In this document: positions 61,891 through 64,000 of the stretch, one piece after another
Position numbering within the stretch: the stretch's first letter is position 1
Layout of the letters: every line of letters begins with the position of its first letter
NCBI RefSeq assembly: GCF_042657365.1
Contig: NZ_JBHSKT010000003.1
Coordinates: forward strand, 248,001-312,000
Source of the DNA: Adhaeribacter_A terreus
Lineage (GTDB): Bacteria > Bacteroidota > Bacteroidia > Cytophagales > Hymenobacteraceae
Direction: 5' to 3'
DNA length: 64,000 bases
Made by a program: the position numbers and the translations under genes
Notes under the pieces: model-generated
What the model saw: only the letters and a program-made list of their open reading frames with translations
Told to the model about the DNA's origin: nothing
Database searches by the model: none

Positions 61891-62859
61891 ATGAACCAAG
61901 AATTTAGCCCTGAGGTGCTGAAACAATTAAAGCGCCTGCAAGAAAAATATACCGCCGACGGGCAAGACCTGGCTGGTTATCTGGAAGGTTTGTATCATAC
62001 CCAATACCTGAACTATTGGGATTACATTCACCTCGACACGCTTTTAAGCCTGCAGAATCCGAAGTCGGACATTCCGGATGAGAAGATCTTTATCATGTAT
62101 CATCAGATCACGGAGCTTTACTTCAAGCTTTGCCTGAACGAATATGAGCAGATCGGTAATAATCAGAATATTACGGTAGATGAACTGATAATGCGCGTGA
62201 ACCGCGTAAACCGTTATTTCGATGCGCTTACCAGCTCTTTCGATGTAATGGTAGAAGGCATGTCCCGCGAGCAATTCCTGACTTTCCGGATGGCGCTGAT
62301 GCCAGCTTCGGGTTTCCAGAGTGTTCAGTATCGTATGATTGAGCTGGCTTCAACAAGCTTATACAATCTCAGCGACAAAGCAAAACGTGCTGCATTAGGC
62401 CTGAACTCAACTCACGACGAAATGATGGGTTGCATTTACTGGAAAGCCGGTGCAACCATGGCCGAAACGGGTGTAAAAACTTTAACGCTGCTGCAGTTCG
62501 AAGAAAAATATACCGATTTCCTGATTAAATTCTCGCACGAGTATAAAGACAAGAATGTGTGGGCCGTATATAAACGTTTACCGGAAGAAGACCAAAAGAA
62601 CCCGAAACTGATCAAGCAGTTAAAAGCGCTGGACAGCAACGTAAACGTGAACTGGCCACTGATGCATTATAAGTCTGCTGTGCGTTATTTAAAAACCGAC
62701 CCAAGCAACGTAATTGCTGCTACCGGCGGAACGAACTGGCAAAAATACTTGCCTCCACGTTTCCAGAAACGCATTTTCTACCCGGAGATCTGGACCGAAG
62801 AAGAAATTGAAAACTGGGGCATGGGCTGGGTTGAAAGCGTGTTGAGCGAAGCAAAGTAA
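61891..62859 (+). CDS. Tryptophan 2,3-dioxygenase family protein
   Basis: 322 residues from ATG 61891; the frame also opens at a TTG 12 codons upstream. Matches heme-dependent TDO: YWDYIHLDTLLSLQNPKSDIPDEKIFIMYHQITELYFKLCLNEYEQIG, DALTSSFDVM, RMALMPASGFQSVQYRMIE, LMHYKSAVRYLKTDPSNVIAATGGTNWQKYL (proximal-heme His and the substrate-binding TGG). The usual GGSxGYxYLR reads GGTNWQKYLPPR here, so substrate handling could differ. No other kynurenine-pathway gene is near. Ends 50 bp before a terminator. Confidence 0.92.
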   Translation: MNQEFSPEVLKQLKRLQEKYTADGQDLAGYLEGLYHTQYLNYWDYIHLDTLLSLQNPKSDIPDEKIFIMYHQITELYFKLCLNEYEQIGNNQNITVDELIMRVNRVNRYFDALTSSFDVMVEGMSREQFLTFRMALMPASGFQSVQYRMIELASTSLYNLSDKAKRAALGLNSTHDEMMGCIYWKAGATMAETGVKTLTLLQFEEKYTDFLIKFSHEYKDKNVWAVYKRLPEEDQKNPKLIKQLKALDSNVNVNWPLMHYKSAVRYLKTDPSNVIAATGGTNWQKYLPPRFQKRIFYPEIWTEEEIENWGMGWVESVLSEAK

Positions 62860-62908
62860 TTTCTTAATTTGCTAATGCGTCATTCAAATGTTGCGTTAGT
62901 ATTTCATA

Positions 62909-62944
62909 TAAAATCCTCACTAGTGAAAACTGGTGAGGATTTTT
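62909..62944 (+). terminator. Intrinsic terminator after the tryptophan dioxygenase
   Basis: AAATCCTCAC (62911-62920) pairs with GTGAGGATTT (62933-62942); the loop can pair further; T-run follows. Confidence 0.9.
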
Positions 62945-62981
62945 GTTTAATAGGCAAAAAAAAATATCAGAAAGAATTACA

Positions 62982-63269
62982 TTATTTTTCTGAAGACCAA
63001 ATACTTATATTTTTATACTCTCTTAAATTAAGCCTTTTATAAATCATAAGGCAAATAATAATTGGGATTAAGAAAGAGGAACAAATATAGAAATAGAACC
63101 AAAACTTTAACTCTGAAGCATAACTTTCCAACGTATAGCCTTCAGGGTAAGAACCGGCAATATCAATTTGATCTTTATAAAGCGATGCGATATTGAAAAC
63201 CTGCATTGCCGAATAAAGGAAGAATAAAATAAGCAAAGGCTGTAATACAATTCGAATTATCTTTTTCAT
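62982..63269 (-). CDS. Small two-helix membrane protein, unknown
   Basis: 95 residues. Hydrophobic helices at about 5-22 (IVLQPLLILFFLYSAMQV) and 54-75 (FWFYFYICSSFLIPIIICLMIY) with a polar loop between. No family recognised. Six bases after the upstream gene, so co-transcribed with it. Confidence 0.65.
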   Translation of the reverse strand: MKKIIRIVLQPLLILFFLYSAMQVFNIASLYKDQIDIAGSYPEGYTLESYASELKFWFYFYICSSFLIPIIICLMIYKRLNLREYKNISIWSSEK

Positions 63270-63275
63270 GAGATT

Positions 63276-63770
63276 TTAAAACTTCGGCTTCAAAATCTCT
63301 GCTAAAACAATTGCTTCTCTTGCCGTTTGCGGATTCTGCAGCATTTTCGCGTAAACCGAAACCGGTTTTTTATCGCTGGCCTGGTAAATAATTTTTTCGC
63401 GTCGTTGCCGGATAATATCTTCCCGCTGCGCTACAAATTCACCCAAAATCGTTTCCTGCGAACGGCCCATTGGTTTCAACGTTTCCAGCGTTCTATGGCT
63501 ACCTTCTTTCACTTCCAGCGACTTTTTGCTTCCTTCTGGTACTTCCAAAGTACGAGCAGTTCTGGGTCCCAAACGTTCCAGTATTTCTGCTTCGGTTTTT
63601 GGCCGGTGCTGACGGATCATTTCATCTACTGAAGTTTGGGGTTTGGGTACAAAAGGTTTTTTATTGGTAGCCGCAGGCTGGTTAAAGGCATTCCGGAACA
63701 TCTTCACGATCCAGATTCCTAACCAGATAACCGCTACTAATATGAATATTACAATTTTAATTCCTTCCAT
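63276..63770 (-). CDS. Membrane-anchored hypothetical protein with short internal repeats
   Basis: 164 residues. One N-terminal membrane helix (IVIFILVAVIWLGIWIV), then a polar, charged region. It contains imperfect repeats (RTLEVPEGSKKSLEVKEGSHRTLETL) and a helical end (VYAKMLQNPQTAREAIVLAEILKPKF). Resembles lineage-specific Bacteroidota hypotheticals. No function known. First gene of a two-gene unit. Confidence 0.75.
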   Translation of the reverse strand: MEGIKIVIFILVAVIWLGIWIVKMFRNAFNQPAATNKKPFVPKPQTSVDEMIRQHRPKTEAEILERLGPRTARTLEVPEGSKKSLEVKEGSHRTLETLKPMGRSQETILGEFVAQREDIIRQRREKIIYQASDKKPVSVYAKMLQNPQTAREAIVLAEILKPKF

Positions 63771-63776
63771 AATAGG

Positions 63777-63809
63777 CCAGAGTTTTTTGCTGCCAAAAGA
63801 TACCGTTTT
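63777..63809 (-). repeat. Dispersed bipartite repeat, copy 41
   Basis: Core 63795-63809 (AAAACGGTATCTTTT, minus strand), tail GCAAAAAACTCTGG, 6 bp before the start of the gene at 63770, gene orientation. Confidence 0.9.
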
Positions 63810-63948
63810 TTACGGCAAAACTATCCGAAACAAAGCATTTTCTGAATTATTTCTCCCGAAAAAGCCTTAAATTTGTTAGTTAATGTGTTTTGCTGAAGGC
63901 ATAATAAAATAGGGTTTTCAATATTTGACCAGATCACTTTATTGCGTT

Positions 63949-64000
63949 ATGTCGACGCAGAAGAGATCTCATCAGGTTGGTAAAAAAGCCAGAATAAAAG
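63949..64000 (+). CDS. Start of an unidentified gene, truncated by the window edge
   Basis: An ATG at 63949 opens 17 codons (MSTQKRSHQVGKKARIK), basic and polar, still open at the edge. Too short to identify. Confidence 0.4.
   Translation, partial: MSTQKRSHQVGKKARIK

Overview
The window reads as chromosomal DNA of a Bacteroidota member, most likely a Cytophagales/Hymenobacteraceae relative (Adhaeribacter- or Pontibacter-like). Evidence: type IX secretion C-terminal sorting domains, a TonB receptor with a carboxypeptidase-like N-terminal domain paired with a DUF4249 lipoprotein, tRNA promoters of the Bacteroidota form TTTG-N19-TAnnTTTG, A-rich rather than Shine-Dalgarno start regions, and many Bacteroidota-specific families. 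The genus is an inference. No phage, integrase, transposase or CRISPR array is visible.

Layout. 1-5.5 kb: 5'-truncated pentameric ligand-gated channel, small lipoprotein, gyrA, TPR protein. 5.5-11.5 kb (minus): thioredoxin-ApbE-DUF4266-DUF3570 cluster, PAP2 phosphatase, CLC channel with CBS domains. 11.9-15 kb: a PAS sensor without a kinase domain and a SpoIIAA-like protein. 15.1-25.8 kb: DUF4249/TonB pair, holin-like membrane protein, exported MsrA, SRPBCC/GyrI-like protein, metallophosphatase, ACP phosphodiesterase, FMN-binding stress protein, spheroidene-monooxygenase-like protein, FAD oxidase. 26.4-38.5 kb: three tandem paralogous secreted proteins of about 465, 989 and 2362 residues. They share a novel N-terminal module and a T9SS tail and differ by 0, 3 and 15 fibronectin-III units and 0, 1 and 2 LamG domains. 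38.8-50.7 kb: pirin, then a redox/sugar/stress gene group lying between two direct copies of a tRNA-Thr(TGT) cassette. 50.8-63.8 kb: mostly housekeeping genes (DUF349, AlgH/YqgE, pdxH, DUF1015, maf, gpsA, an efflux adaptor and TolC, sdaAB, tryptophan dioxygenase).

The most striking feature is not a gene. A bipartite short element occurs about 41 times, in nearly every intergenic gap and in both orientations. It has a 16-nt core near AAAACGGTATGGTTTT, then 4-8 nt, then a tail near AAAAACTCAGG or AAAAAGTCAAGG. It abuts or contains start and stop codons, merges with terminator stems, often comes in pairs, and sits inside a few coding sequences. I know of no described family that matches it. It is the best candidate here for a previously undescribed system.
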